In this document: positions 26,052-35,072 of the stretch, piece after piece
Numbering within the stretch: position 1 is the first letter of the stretch
Layout of the letters: every line of letters begins with the position of its first letter
DNA from: Anaerolineales bacterium
Lineage (GTDB): Bacteria > Chloroflexota > Anaerolineae > Aggregatilineales > UBA2796
NCBI GenBank assembly: GCA_015075625.1
Contig: JABTTZ010000001.1
Location: forward strand, 434,001 to 498,000
Direction of reading: 5' to 3'
DNA length: 64,000 nt
Translations under genes and position numbers: made by a program
The notes under the pieces: model-generated
The model's database searches: none
Told to the model about the DNA's origin: nothing
What the model saw: only the letters and a program-made list of their open reading frames with translations

Positions 26052-27502
26052 TCATTGACATTCGTCTGGTAGTGGTGGCGGCGCATTTTGTCCCACCTGG
26101 ATATCAATGGTGAACGTTTCCGTTATTGGGTCATATCCAATTACTTTCACCTGAATATCTGTCTTCTCATCAATAAACATCTGATTTGTAAGCCAAATTG
26201 CTCCCAAATCGTTTGGGTTTTCCGTTGATCCTTTCCCTAAATTGCAGACATACCTCACTTCATAACCTGCCATTGCACGCCGTTTATCAATATCAACGAC
26301 AACTGCAACTCCACTTGCATCCTCAATGCGGTGTATCAAAATCACGGGTCTATCGATCAGTATGGGCAGTCCTTTATCATAAAGATTCCCCAGTTTTCTC
26401 GCCTCTATCGTATAAAACGATCGGTTATCATGCTCGAAACGTGGGGTATATCAATTCGTATCATATATTTTTCGTTCGCACTCTGATTAATAGGAGCGCT
26501 ATCTAGCACCTTAAGCTTGATAATGCGTGCCGATGGACTGCCAACTTCCTCAACGTGTCGGTTGAAACCAACCTGATCTGTACCGATGAAAAGCTATCGC
26601 ATTATTCGGTATACAGAACAACTCACCAGTAGTATCCCATTGCCCGCATGTTTTTTGGACAGGCGATGGGGTACCTGTAGTTGTGGCTGGTAACGTTGGG
26701 TAAATAGAATAATTGCCCAGTGCATCGCTCATCACGTCCCATGACGATCCATAGACATCCCCTGGGACATAGTAAGGCGAATAGGAGTGAAGTAACCCAA
26801 GAATATGTCCGATCTCGTGGGCAACTGTTGCCTGAAGAGAGGGGATATTGATCATCGACTGAACATTCCCCACAAAGATAGGGTCTATCGCGTAAAGCGA
26901 GCCATCGATATAGATTTGGGGCATTATTCCCAGAGACGGCGTAAACGCGGCTGCCCTATTCCATAAGAAGTAGTCAAAAAAGAGGATCACAATGCCGTTA
27001 TTGGATCGCATAAATGGATTTAGATCGACCCCATCTTGTATAGCCTGAGTCAGACAGTCTGTAGCGACTAAAGGGTACTCTAAGGAATCTTCATAGCTGG
27101 TATAGTCCATCGTCAACCAAGAAGAGTGAAACGCTACCATGTTGAGCGTTATTTTCCCTTGAGATTGCGCCGACCAGAAATCGACAACACTAGGAAACAC
27201 CCTCTTGGCGAGTTCAAGGCTGACAAGGTAGGGGACGCTGTAAGGAACGGGCGGCGTTGGCAGTGGGTTGACAGGGTCCGGTGTGTATTGGCAAAATACG
27301 GTGAGGATGTTCAGCGTTTTCGCTGTCGCTATTTTGGTAGGTAGCCAAGTAGGTGTTAGTGTCGGCACGGGAGTCGGCGTTGCTTGCGCCTGCGCCGGCA
27401 CATACCACGTCGGGGGACACCGAGGAACGCCATCCCCGGATGGGCATCGCGCCCCGACCCATCGGCACGGACGATAATCACCGTGCGGGCATCGTTCGTC
27501 GT
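26052..27502 (-). pseudogene. Metzincin-type metallopeptidase, multiply frameshifted
   Basis: A type-I-head metallopeptidase with the zinc motif HEIGHILGLLH and a Met-turn-like SWDVMS. At least three frame disruptions are visible against its relatives: the head (about 27410-27420, five G/C in a run where siblings have six), near 26570 after GWFQPTR, and near 26430. The C-terminal beta domain (VILIHRIEDASG...DIQVGQNAPPP) is therefore in other frames. Residues encoded before the head frameshift are an out-of-frame reading of the A3 tail. The catalytic part is nearly identical in DNA to 37780-38120. An assembly error in repeats is an alternative explanation. Confidence 0.7.
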
Positions 27503-27513
27503 CTATGGATAGA

Positions 27514-28042
27514 CTACTCCCACGTGACCCCGCAGACGAAGACCAACTCGCCATCGACCCACATCCACTCGCCGCCACCGCCGGGGCAAAGGGGATCACC
27601 ACCACCGCCGAAGGGTGGCGTGGGAGTCCGCGTAGGGGTTGAGGTGGGAGTAGCCGTTGCGGTTTTCGATGGGCTTGGCGTTGGGGTTGCTGTGAGGGCG
27701 AGGGCGGTGAGGGTATTGAAGTACCGTTGTGTCTGTCTGGCATCGTTAGTTAACCAGGAGCGAATCATAAAAGCCTCGGCAGTTTGTTGAAAGTGCCAAG
27801 CAGTGGCGTGATCGGCTGCGCTAAACGTTCTAGAGGGGAAGGGCTGTAGGCGGCATCGTTCCAACAGTCGCATAGTAAATGGTCACTTGAAGCCAAATTG
27901 CCTCGTCGGTTAACGTTCCATCAACCTGATTATTGGATAAGAACTTAGATGAGTTGATGTTGTTATAGCCAAGAATCGCCATAATCAGCATCAATAGGGA
28001 TAGCATAGAAATCAAAATGGTTGGTCTGGATTTGGTTCTCAT
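27514..28042 (-). pseudogene. Tail protein A3, one-base frameshift
   Basis: Sister of A4 (34516-35064). The N-terminal half (MRTKSRPTILISMLSLLMLIMAILGY ... VTIYYATVGTMPPTALP) and the C-terminal half (SRTFSAADHATAWHFQQTAE ... tail) are both clear but in different frames. An extra base near 27838 (compared with A4) produces a TAG. The tail reads GGGGEWMWVDGELVFVCGVT. A ribosome site AGGAGAG overlaps the stop of the upstream peptidase gene. Confidence 0.65.
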
Positions 28043-28059
28043 CTTACGCTTTTTCTCTC

Positions 28060-29469
28060 CTATGGACAATCATTAGGAGAGGGGAATGGTAGGTTCTGCC
28101 CAAGTGACACATCTATATTGAATGTTTGCGTCATAGAGTTATAGTCATTTACCCTAATCTGGATATTTGATAAATAATCAACAAACTCATCATTAGGTAC
28201 CCAAATTGCTCCAGAGTCATTTGCGTTTAGGTGTGTGTCTTTACCGTTGTTACAGAGGTATCCTGTTCGATATTGCGAACCAATGGTTCGTCGATCAATA
28301 TCGATTATTCGGGCAAGGAAGCCATACATGCTGTAAGACAAATCATCGGGATTAACGCGATGAATGAGGACAAACGGTGTATCCACAGGTGCAACCACAG
28401 GAAGTCCGTCGTCGTAATCCTTCCCTTTTCTTCTGGCTTCAACCGTATAAAACTCGCGTGTTCCCAGTATATCGACGCGGATCACACGTCTTTCGTTGGC
28501 AGCTATAGGTAAGGAACTATCCAAAATTTTCAAATCAAGGTTAACCATGCTCGGTGCGTTGACAATTTCTATGTGTGAAGGCAAAAACCATTTGAAAATC
28601 AAACCATGCAGCGCCGATGCATTATTGGGTATACAGTAGGTGTGTCCCGTCTGGTGATCCCACTGTCCACAGGGAACAAAGGTGGGTATTGCCGTACTCG
28701 ATGGTGCAGGGGTAGGGTAAATCATGTAACTTCCCGTATCACTACTCATGACATCCCATGCCGATCCATAGGAATGACCGGGTTCAGGTGTGTAATAAGG
28801 GGAGACCGTATGATAGAGACCTAAGGTATGACCCATTTCATGGGCAATTCCACTTTGGATGGAAGGCTGAGGAGAAATGGCGCGATCCACGTAAGCAATA
28901 AGCATAGGAGCAACGTCATAAAGGGTATTGCCAAGCCTTATGGGAGGGGCATATTTGAGAAACGTTGCTCCAACACCTGTGAAATCACCCACTAAAAGAT
29001 GGTTAAATATCATAATAACTGTTCCGTTGTTGCTCCTTGAGTAATTGGTAAAGTTTACCCCTTCCGAAAAAGCACGATCTGCGCAGCGTTGAAATAGGAA
29101 AAGTGAATCCGTCCTCACCAAATTGGCATAGGTATCGTACATGTCTAGCCAATATGGGTGAGAAGTAACCTGTTGAAAGGTGGCACTACCGCGTGATTGG
29201 GTAGACCAAAAATGGGTAACACTTGGGAATGTGGTTGAGTAAATCTGTTGCAGGTACCAGTTGGGATCATCATAAGGAGGCGGGGGAGGGGGTATATCGC
29301 TGTATTTGCAGAATAGAACAAGGACATTCATCGCCAACGGCGTTGCCATCGGCACGGGTGTCGGCGTGGACTGCCCCTGCGCCGGCACGTACCACGTCGG
29401 GGGGACACCGAGGAACGCCATCCCCGGATGGACATCGCGCCCCGACCCATCGGCACGGACGAGGATCAC
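28060..29469 (-). CDS. Secreted-type zinc metallopeptidase (metzincin-like), intact array copy
   Basis: Peptidase of 469 residues with HEMGHTLGLYH (HExxHxxGxxH) and a Met-turn SAWDVMSS about 25 residues later, as in metzincins and M6-like peptidases. The type-I head (residues 1-30, GMAFLGVPPTWYVPAQ), a Thr-Pro linker and the catalytic domain precede a C-terminal domain (FYTVEARRKGKDYDDGLPV, FVLIHRVN) resembling the domain behind M6 catalytic modules. No signal peptide is visible. The start is GTG at 29469, 28 bases beyond the UAG of the upstream WD40 gene and in frame with it. The stop overlaps the start region of A3. Confidence 0.75.
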   Translation of the reverse strand: MILVRADGSGRDVHPGMAFLGVPPTWYVPAQGQSTPTPVPMATPLAMNVLVLFCKYSDIPPPPPPYDDPNWYLQQIYSTTFPSVTHFWSTQSRGSATFQQVTSHPYWLDMYDTYANLVRTDSLFLFQRCADRAFSEGVNFTNYSRSNNGTVIMIFNHLLVGDFTGVGATFLKYAPPIRLGNTLYDVAPMLIAYVDRAISPQPSIQSGIAHEMGHTLGLYHTVSPYYTPEPGHSYGSAWDVMSSDTGSYMIYPTPAPSSTAIPTFVPCGQWDHQTGHTYCIPNNASALHGLIFKWFLPSHIEIVNAPSMVNLDLKILDSSLPIAANERRVIRVDILGTREFYTVEARRKGKDYDDGLPVVAPVDTPFVLIHRVNPDDLSYSMYGFLARIIDIDRRTIGSQYRTGYLCNNGKDTHLNANDSGAIWVPNDEFVDYLSNIQIRVNDYNSMTQTFNIDVSLGQNLPFPSPNDCP

Positions 29470-29496
29470 CGTGCGGATGCTCCGCCACCGTCCGCC

Positions 29497-30645
29497 CTAC
29501 TCCCAATTCACCCCGCAGACGAAGATCAACTCCCCATCGACCCACATCCATTCGCCGCCACCACCGGGGCAGGCTGGCTGTCCGCCGCCCGGGGGAGGGA
29601 AGATGGGGTGCGGGAGGGCGGTGGGGGTGGGGAGTGGAGGCAAATCGGGGGCGCGAACAACTCGTGGTATCGCTGAATCTGTGCCGTAATATAAAGTCGT
29701 TCCCGTCTTGTCCCAATCGGCGGCGTAAATCGGACCCGGCACAATTTGTTCGGCGATCAATGCCCATGTTTGCGTGTCCCATACGCGAATGCGCCCTTCA
29801 CGGTTGAAGCTGCGCAGCCGTATTCCCGTTGAATCAAACGCCAATGCCAAAACCATTTGGCTGTACTCGGCGTCCATGCCAATCGCAGCAGCCGCAGATA
29901 ATGTGTGTAAGATAGTGCCAGATTGTGTATTCCACACGACGATCATGCCGTCAAGATGCCCACTTGCAATAAATGGCTGAGTTGAAGACCAATGAAGCCG
30001 CATTACTGGTTGTCCACTGGATATGTTCGTGTTCGATAGAACTTCTGTTGATAAAGTTATAGAGTTAACTATCCTGATTTTTCCGACTATATTGCCAAAC
30101 GCAAATTGAGATTGATCAGGGCTGATTTTTATAGAAGTGGCAGGACCAGGTGAGATTTGAGATGAAAACCCTGAGGCAACTTCCCCAATGATAGTTTCAC
30201 CACCATCAATCATTTCGGAACCAATAAGCACTTGTGTGTGTTCAGTATTCCATGCCAAGGAATAAATGGTTCCTTCTAGATCAGAAAACACACGGATCGT
30301 ATTTCCCGTCGTTGCATCAAAAATATAAACTTTTCCATTCTTTGAATTATTTTCGGATGCTCCTAAGGCAATAAAAGCATCGTTATTACTCCATGCTATT
30401 TGGGTTACTATTCCAAATAGTCCGGGTATACTATTTATTATTTGAATAGTACTTGTATTGAGTATTTTTACTTCTCCATTATTCGTTGCTATGGCAACAA
30501 AACTTCCCGAATTACTAATACTAATCATGACGATTTCATCATTGGCTTGTCCACTCATTTTCATATTAAAATTGAAGGTAAAAATGACAAGCATAATAAC
30601 AATATTATGCCAAGAAAATTTTATTCCTCTACCATTGTTGATCAT
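29497..30645 (-). CDS. Secreted WD40-repeat protein with the common tail
   Basis: Protein of about 382 residues. A hydrophobic N-terminus (WHNIVIMLVIFTFNFN) suggests a signal peptide or anchor. Several WD40 blades follow (GEVKILNTSTIQIINSI, GKVYIFDATTGNTIRVF, GMIVVWNTQSGTILHTL, GRIRVWDTQTWALIAEQI), then a Pro-rich linker and the tail GGGGEWMWVDGELIFVCGVN. The ATG at 30645 has AAAGG about 8 bases upstream and overlaps the end of the peptidase gene at 30629. The WD40 body replaces the membrane-anchor body found in other modules while the tail is unchanged. Confidence 0.78.
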   Translation of the reverse strand: MINNGRGIKFSWHNIVIMLVIFTFNFNMKMSGQANDEIVMISISNSGSFVAIATNNGEVKILNTSTIQIINSIPGLFGIVTQIAWSNNDAFIALGASENNSKNGKVYIFDATTGNTIRVFSDLEGTIYSLAWNTEHTQVLIGSEMIDGGETIIGEVASGFSSQISPGPATSIKISPDQSQFAFGNIVGKIRIVNSITLSTEVLSNTNISSGQPVMRLHWSSTQPFIASGHLDGMIVVWNTQSGTILHTLSAAAAIGMDAEYSQMVLALAFDSTGIRLRSFNREGRIRVWDTQTWALIAEQIVPGPIYAADWDKTGTTLYYGTDSAIPRVVRAPDLPPLPTPTALPHPIFPPPGGGQPACPGGGGEWMWVDGELIFVCGVNWE

Positions 30646-31915
30646 GGAAAACACCTTTCATTTGGGCATCCATCCATTGGTATCGAATATCACCGGGGCG
30701 CTCCGCAGGTTGTAATACTGGTTGCTGTATTCCATTTAGCCACGATTGATTCAGAAATCCAGGACCATTCCATAGGGGTGAAGTTGCTTGGTCGCATACA
30801 GCTCGTTCGTTTTGAGATATCCCTTGCACATTGCGCCGATAAACCCAATTGAGGAACATATCCGCTTGGGCTTCTTCCACGCGCTTTAACTTTGCACCGG
30901 AAGTATCAGTATTATTTGTTGGTGGAGGAATGCCCTCGCGCACTAGAAATTGATGATCGACAGTGGTAGGATCAATTTGAAACTCGATCAACACAGCATT
31001 TTGCTGGAATTGTGTTACCTGTCGTACCGTAGCTAATCCAATACGTGCTGGACCGCTGCCCCATCCGCGTTCGCCGCGCAGCCAAGAGCGCTCCAGCACA
31101 TTACCAATAGAATATTCACCCATGACCCGTTTAGGCTCATTGGGTGTGCAATCAGAAATGACAGTGCCACTACTCATCCTATCCACAAAGCGGGGGCGTC
31201 CTCCCAAAGAGGCACGGCTGTCAAAGACATGCCCAAACTCATGAACAATGACATACTCGGTGAAGGGAAGATAGGTTACATTGTCTGGGGCAATGAGGGG
31301 CAAGGCACAGGAGATGGAGGCGGTGTTATTGTCTGTGAAGCAAATCCCCAACGCGGTTCCACCCTTGACCAGTGTGAGTGACCCCATCACAGTTTGGAAG
31401 ACCTGCGCCTCTGTCTGTGTCAGGCGATGTTGAGAGAGACTATGAAGGGCACGGGCAGTCTCGGTCACGGCGCGGTGAATGGCGGCGATTTCCTCTGGTG
31501 ACCAAGCACCTTGCAGGGTGATTCCATAGGCGGATAAATCCGCTTGTATCGGTGTCACCGTCGGCATGGGCGTCGCCGTCGGGAGGGGCAGACTCCCGCA
31601 GTCCCCGCTGGTGACCTGCGTGCCGTAGGCATTGTTGAACCACCCGCTGTAGAGCGTCCCCTCGTGGACGATTTGGGTGAAGGCTACCGCCGGGTACTGG
31701 TTAGCCCGTTGATACAGCCCCAGCACAAACCCCGCTGGCACAGTGAACAACCCAGCACCTGTTTCCGTCGCTGCTTCTTCAGGGGTGTGGTAGACACGGC
31801 GCAGATCAGGCGGTGGTGTGCCGGTCAGCGTCCCTGTCGGCGTGGGCGTGCCGAAGTTCGGCAGGATCAGGACGTGGCAGACCGCTGGGGAGGGTTGGGG
31901 TGGGGTGGGCGTCAT
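30629..31915 (-). CDS. Zinc peptidase with type-II head (gluzincin-like)
   Basis: Protein of at least 428 residues. The type-II head (AVCHVLILPNFGTPTPTGTL ... RRVYHTPEEAATETG ... VPAGFVLGLYQRANQYPAVA ... SGDCGSLPLPTATP) is followed by a peptidase domain (YGITLQGAWSPEEIAAIHRA, then HEFGHVFD) and a downstream EEAQADMFLNWVYR that could supply the third zinc ligand. This pattern suggests a gluzincin, perhaps related to anthrax-lethal-factor-like peptidases. The frame stays open upstream to 32002 without an evident start, and no signal peptide is visible. It is paired by overlap with the WD40 gene downstream. Confidence 0.7.
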   Translation of the reverse strand: MTPTPPQPSPAVCHVLILPNFGTPTPTGTLTGTPPPDLRRVYHTPEEAATETGAGLFTVPAGFVLGLYQRANQYPAVAFTQIVHEGTLYSGWFNNAYGTQVTSGDCGSLPLPTATPMPTVTPIQADLSAYGITLQGAWSPEEIAAIHRAVTETARALHSLSQHRLTQTEAQVFQTVMGSLTLVKGGTALGICFTDNNTASISCALPLIAPDNVTYLPFTEYVIVHEFGHVFDSRASLGGRPRFVDRMSSGTVISDCTPNEPKRVMGEYSIGNVLERSWLRGERGWGSGPARIGLATVRQVTQFQQNAVLIEFQIDPTTVDHQFLVREGIPPPTNNTDTSGAKLKRVEEAQADMFLNWVYRRNVQGISQNERAVCDQATSPLWNGPGFLNQSWLNGIQQPVLQPAERPGDIRYQWMDAQMKGVFHDQQW

Positions 31916-32002
31916 GGTTGGTGTGGGCGTCGCCGTCGGGAGGGGCAGACTCCCGCAATCCCCGCTAACGATCTGCGGGCAGTGTACACGATCCGCCGTC
32001 GG
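31590..32002 (-). repeat. Type-II head segment, copy 1
   Basis: GC-rich segment encoding the linker, VCHVLILPNFGTPTPTG, YHTPEEAATETG and SGDCGSLPLPTATP blocks. Nearly identical in DNA to 34060-34486 although the peptidase bodies that follow are different. Confidence 0.75.
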
Positions 32003-32030
32003 TTATTCTGGACGCTCCGCCACCGTCCGC

Positions 32031-33137
32031 CTACTCCCAACTCACCCCGCAGACGAAGACCAACTCGCCATCGACCCACATCCATTCGCCGCCACCACCG
32101 GGGCAGGCTGGCTGTCCGCCGGGAATGCCTGTGGGATGAGGGTAGGCGGTAGGGAAAGGGGGTGTCGAGGGCATTATTGGCTCGATATGCACCTCCCCAT
32201 CTGCACCACCATAGGCAAGTTTTGTCCTATCAGGACTCCAGTCCGCCGCATAAATGGGAGCGGGAAGCTGACGATTTTCAAGGATAGTTTGCGTCGCAAT
32301 GTCCCATACACGGTAGGTACCATCGCCGCTGATACTGGAAAGGGTGCTACCATTTGGCGAGAAGGATAGGGCTACCACAAAACCTGTAAGCCAATCTTCT
32401 CCCTGATATGTGTTTCCGCGTCCTTCAAAAATGATCTGGCGAGAGTCTTCTCTCCATATGTAAACATACCCATTACTTGTGCCCGCCGCAATTGCGCGTG
32501 TCGAGGAACTCCAAGCAAGGCTAACTACTTGACCCTCTAATCTCGTATTCTCACTTATCACACTTTGAACACCTAAAGTTGATGCATCCAACACCACAAT
32601 AGCGCCAATTCCACCGATGATAATTTGATTTCCCAATACATCCCAAATTACGTCTGACACCGATCCCATTCGGAGAGTCCTAATCGTGGAACCCGAAACA
32701 GCATTAATTACGTAGGCATCTTCTTCAATTGGGATCACTAAAATCTGCTCTGCATTAGATTCCCATGCAACTGCGTAAAGATCAGTTCCTAAATTGGGGA
32801 TTGCATGAATTCTCTGTCTACTTGGAACATTCCAAATCATCAAACTATTATCTGGACTTGCACTAACACTAGCAACGCGCACATCGTCACTGCTCCAAGC
32901 AAGATTATGCACACTTCCTCGGTGACGTCCTAAATCCCATAGATCTGAGACTGAAGTGTCCGCTATTTTTACTCTACCATCCGCATAACCCATTGCAAGA
33001 TATCGCCCACTTGGACTCCAAGCAATTCCAGTCATCCGTAACGGCGGATAGTCAGATTGGGCAACTACGGAAATACCGCCAATCAAAAACAGCAACAAAA
33101 CTACAAGAGAGCGGGAGGTAACTACGTGACGTGCCAT
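32031..33137 (-). CDS. Secreted WD40-repeat protein with the common tail (second copy)
   Basis: Protein of about 368 residues with a clear signal peptide (SRSLVVLLLFLIGGISVVAQ), WD40 blades (GRVKIADTSVSDLWDLG, NSLMIWNVPSRQRIHAI, GYVYIWREDSRQIIF, GTYRVWDIATQTILENR), a Pro-rich linker and the tail GGGGEWMWVDGELVFVCGVS. The start is ATG 33135-33137 with AAGGA upstream. It overlaps the stop of the upstream peptidase. Only distantly similar in its body to the WD40 protein at 29497, but the last about 30 residues are the same. Confidence 0.8.
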   Translation of the reverse strand: MARHVVTSRSLVVLLLFLIGGISVVAQSDYPPLRMTGIAWSPSGRYLAMGYADGRVKIADTSVSDLWDLGRHRGSVHNLAWSSDDVRVASVSASPDNSLMIWNVPSRQRIHAIPNLGTDLYAVAWESNAEQILVIPIEEDAYVINAVSGSTIRTLRMGSVSDVIWDVLGNQIIIGGIGAIVVLDASTLGVQSVISENTRLEGQVVSLAWSSSTRAIAAGTSNGYVYIWREDSRQIIFEGRGNTYQGEDWLTGFVVALSFSPNGSTLSSISGDGTYRVWDIATQTILENRQLPAPIYAADWSPDRTKLAYGGADGEVHIEPIMPSTPPFPTAYPHPTGIPGGQPACPGGGGEWMWVDGELVFVCGVSWE

Positions 33138-33160
33138 AGGGGTTATCCTTATCATAAAAG

Positions 33161-34399
33161 TTAACGCCACTTGTTTCGAGAGTTCTCAAAGATACTGGCA
33201 AGAGTCCCTTCCATCCACCAATAGCGACGGTTACCAGGAAGGGTATCATCTGGGGAATTGGTCTTCGTGATGTTGCGAAATCCCTGCCATACACCAGCAG
33301 CGGGGTAACTACAGGCGGGACTCAGTTGATCAAGTTGAGTCGCGACATCCCCATTGGGAACAAAATTATCTGGAATGCCCGTAGGGGCAACATCACTGGT
33401 GCGGCGATAGACCCAATTAAGGAACATATCGGCGGCAGTTTCAACATCTGAATTCATCGGATTCTGTTGGAACTGTGAGATTGATTGAGCGTCATCAACT
33501 AAAGTAGCAGTACCCCAACCACGCTGTCCCCGCAACCAAGTACCGCCCGATGTCACACCCATAATGCGCCCCCCAACGGTACTGCAATCAGGCAGCATAA
33601 AGGACGCACCGACATAGGTTCGCAACTGATTCCCGCTGCGAATGTCGAGAACATGCCCCAATTCATGAACAGCAGCGGTTTCCAAGACCTCGCCATTGGT
33701 GATCCAAGTGTTCGTCTGACGCATAAAGCCCCGACAGGCAACGACTATTGTGCTGATGACGGATGGAATCGGATCGTGAACACGGCATTCGCCGGCGGAG
33801 GTGTCATAGTAGATAGCATAGGGACTGTTGGTCGGTTGGATTTCGGCAAGGCGTAAGAAGACGAGGGAACTGCCTATCACCGTTTTGAAGCGTGCCTGTG
33901 GCGCTGCACCGAGGACGCCAAAGCGTGTAAAAGCATCGGCAATACGCGCTGCACCGGTCAAGATCGCCTGACGTTCACTGGCTGTCCATGATTGTTGGTC
34001 TTCACGCAGTTCGATCCCATAATCAGCAAGGGTGTCAGGGGTGGGCGTTCCTGTCGGCGTCGGGACGGGCAGACTCCCGCAGTCCCCGCTGGTGACCTGC
34101 GTGCCGTAGGCATTGTTGAACCACCCGCTGTAGAGTGTCCCCTCGTGGACGATTTGGGTGAAGGCTACCGCCGGGTACTGGTTAGCCCGTTGATACAGCC
34201 CCAGCACAAACCCCGCTGGCACGGTGAACACCCCTTCGCCTGTTTCCGTCGCTGCTTCTTCAGGGGTGTGGTAGACACGGCGCAGATCAGGCGGTGGTGT
34301 GCCGGTCAGCGTCCCTGTGGGCGTGGGCGTGCCGAAGTTCGGCAGGATCAGAACGTGGCAGACCGCTGGGGGGAGGGTTGGGGTGGGGGTGGGCGTCAT
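33161..34399 (-). CDS. Zinc peptidase with type-II head (second copy)
   Basis: Protein of at least 412 residues. The type-II head is nearly identical in DNA to that of the 30629 gene (about 34060-34490 versus 31590-32000). The peptidase body is different: YGIELREDQQSWTASERQAI, zinc motif VHELGHVLDIR, then VETAADMFLNWVYRRT as a possible third-ligand segment. The frame is open upstream to 34486 with no good start. The stop overlaps the start region of the WD40 gene at 33137. A conserved head on divergent peptidase bodies is the main oddity. Confidence 0.7.
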   Translation of the reverse strand: MTPTPTPTLPPAVCHVLILPNFGTPTPTGTLTGTPPPDLRRVYHTPEEAATETGEGVFTVPAGFVLGLYQRANQYPAVAFTQIVHEGTLYSGWFNNAYGTQVTSGDCGSLPVPTPTGTPTPDTLADYGIELREDQQSWTASERQAILTGAARIADAFTRFGVLGAAPQARFKTVIGSSLVFLRLAEIQPTNSPYAIYYDTSAGECRVHDPIPSVISTIVVACRGFMRQTNTWITNGEVLETAAVHELGHVLDIRSGNQLRTYVGASFMLPDCSTVGGRIMGVTSGGTWLRGQRGWGTATLVDDAQSISQFQQNPMNSDVETAADMFLNWVYRRTSDVAPTGIPDNFVPNGDVATQLDQLSPACSYPAAGVWQGFRNITKTNSPDDTLPGNRRYWWMEGTLASIFENSRNKWR

Positions 34400-34486
34400 G
34401 GTTGGTGTCGGCGTCGCCGTCGGGAGGGGCAGACTCCCGCAGTCCCCGTTAACGATCTGCGGGCAGTGTACACGATCCGCCGCCGG
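34060..34486 (-). repeat. Type-II head segment, copy 2
   Basis: Near-identical partner of 31590-32002. Both are joined to the preceding tail gene's stop by the same spacer, GGCGGACGGTGGCGGAGC, which also precedes type-I heads. Confidence 0.75.
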
Positions 34487-34515
34487 TTATTCTGGACGCT
34501 CCGCCACCGTCCGCC

Positions 34516-35064
34516 CTACTCCCAACTCACCCCGCAGACGAAGACCAACTCGCCATCGACCCACATCCATTCGCCGCCACCGCCGGGGCAAAGGGGTTGT
34601 CCGCCGGGAATGCCAGTGGGATGAGGGTAGGCAGTGGGGAGAGGGGGCGTCGCGGTTGGCGGTGGGGGAGTCCATGTTGGGGTGGCGGTGGGCGTTGAGG
34701 TTGCTGTGGGGGCGAGGGCGGTCATTGTCTCAAAATAAATTTGTGTTAACCAAGCATCATTAGCAAGCCGTGATCGTGTGGCGGACCAATAAGCAGTTTG
34801 TTGAAAATGCCAAGCTGTTGCATGATCCCCCGCGCTAAATGTTCTCGATGGGAGGGCTGTCGGGGGCATCGTTCCAACAGTCGCATAGTAAATGGTCACT
34901 TGAAGCCAAATTGCCTCGTCGGTTAACGTTCCATCAAATTGGCTATCGGTCAAGAATTCAGGCTGATTGATATTGATGTACCCAATCATCAAGATGAAAA
35001 TAATCAACAGTGCTATCAGAGAAATCAGAATCGTTGTTGTTGATTTGGCGTTCATAGAAGGCAT
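34516..35064 (-). CDS. Membrane-anchored tail protein A4
   Basis: Intact sister of A3, about 182 residues: N-terminal membrane segment (TTTILISLIALLIIFILMIG), extracytoplasmic region (LTDEAIWLQVTIYYATVGTM, HATAWHFQQTAYWSATRSRL), Thr-Pro linker and the tail GGGGEWMWVDGELVFVCGVS. AGGAGAG lies four bases before ATG 35064, with ATG 35055 as an alternative. The ribosome site overlaps the stop of the upstream peptidase relic, so the pair was translationally coupled. Confidence 0.75.
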   Translation of the reverse strand: MPSMNAKSTTTILISLIALLIIFILMIGYININQPEFLTDSQFDGTLTDEAIWLQVTIYYATVGTMPPTALPSRTFSAGDHATAWHFQQTAYWSATRSRLANDAWLTQIYFETMTALAPTATSTPTATPTWTPPPPTATPPLPTAYPHPTGIPGGQPLCPGGGGEWMWVDGELVFVCGVSWE

Positions 35065-35072
35065 TTTCTCTC

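Noticed and set aside
26550-27743. Long frame beginning MPDRHNGTS in front of the peptidase at 26052
   Set aside because: Its first about 115 residues are an out-of-frame reading of the A3 linker and tail; the real head is in another frame, separated by a one-base homopolymer change.
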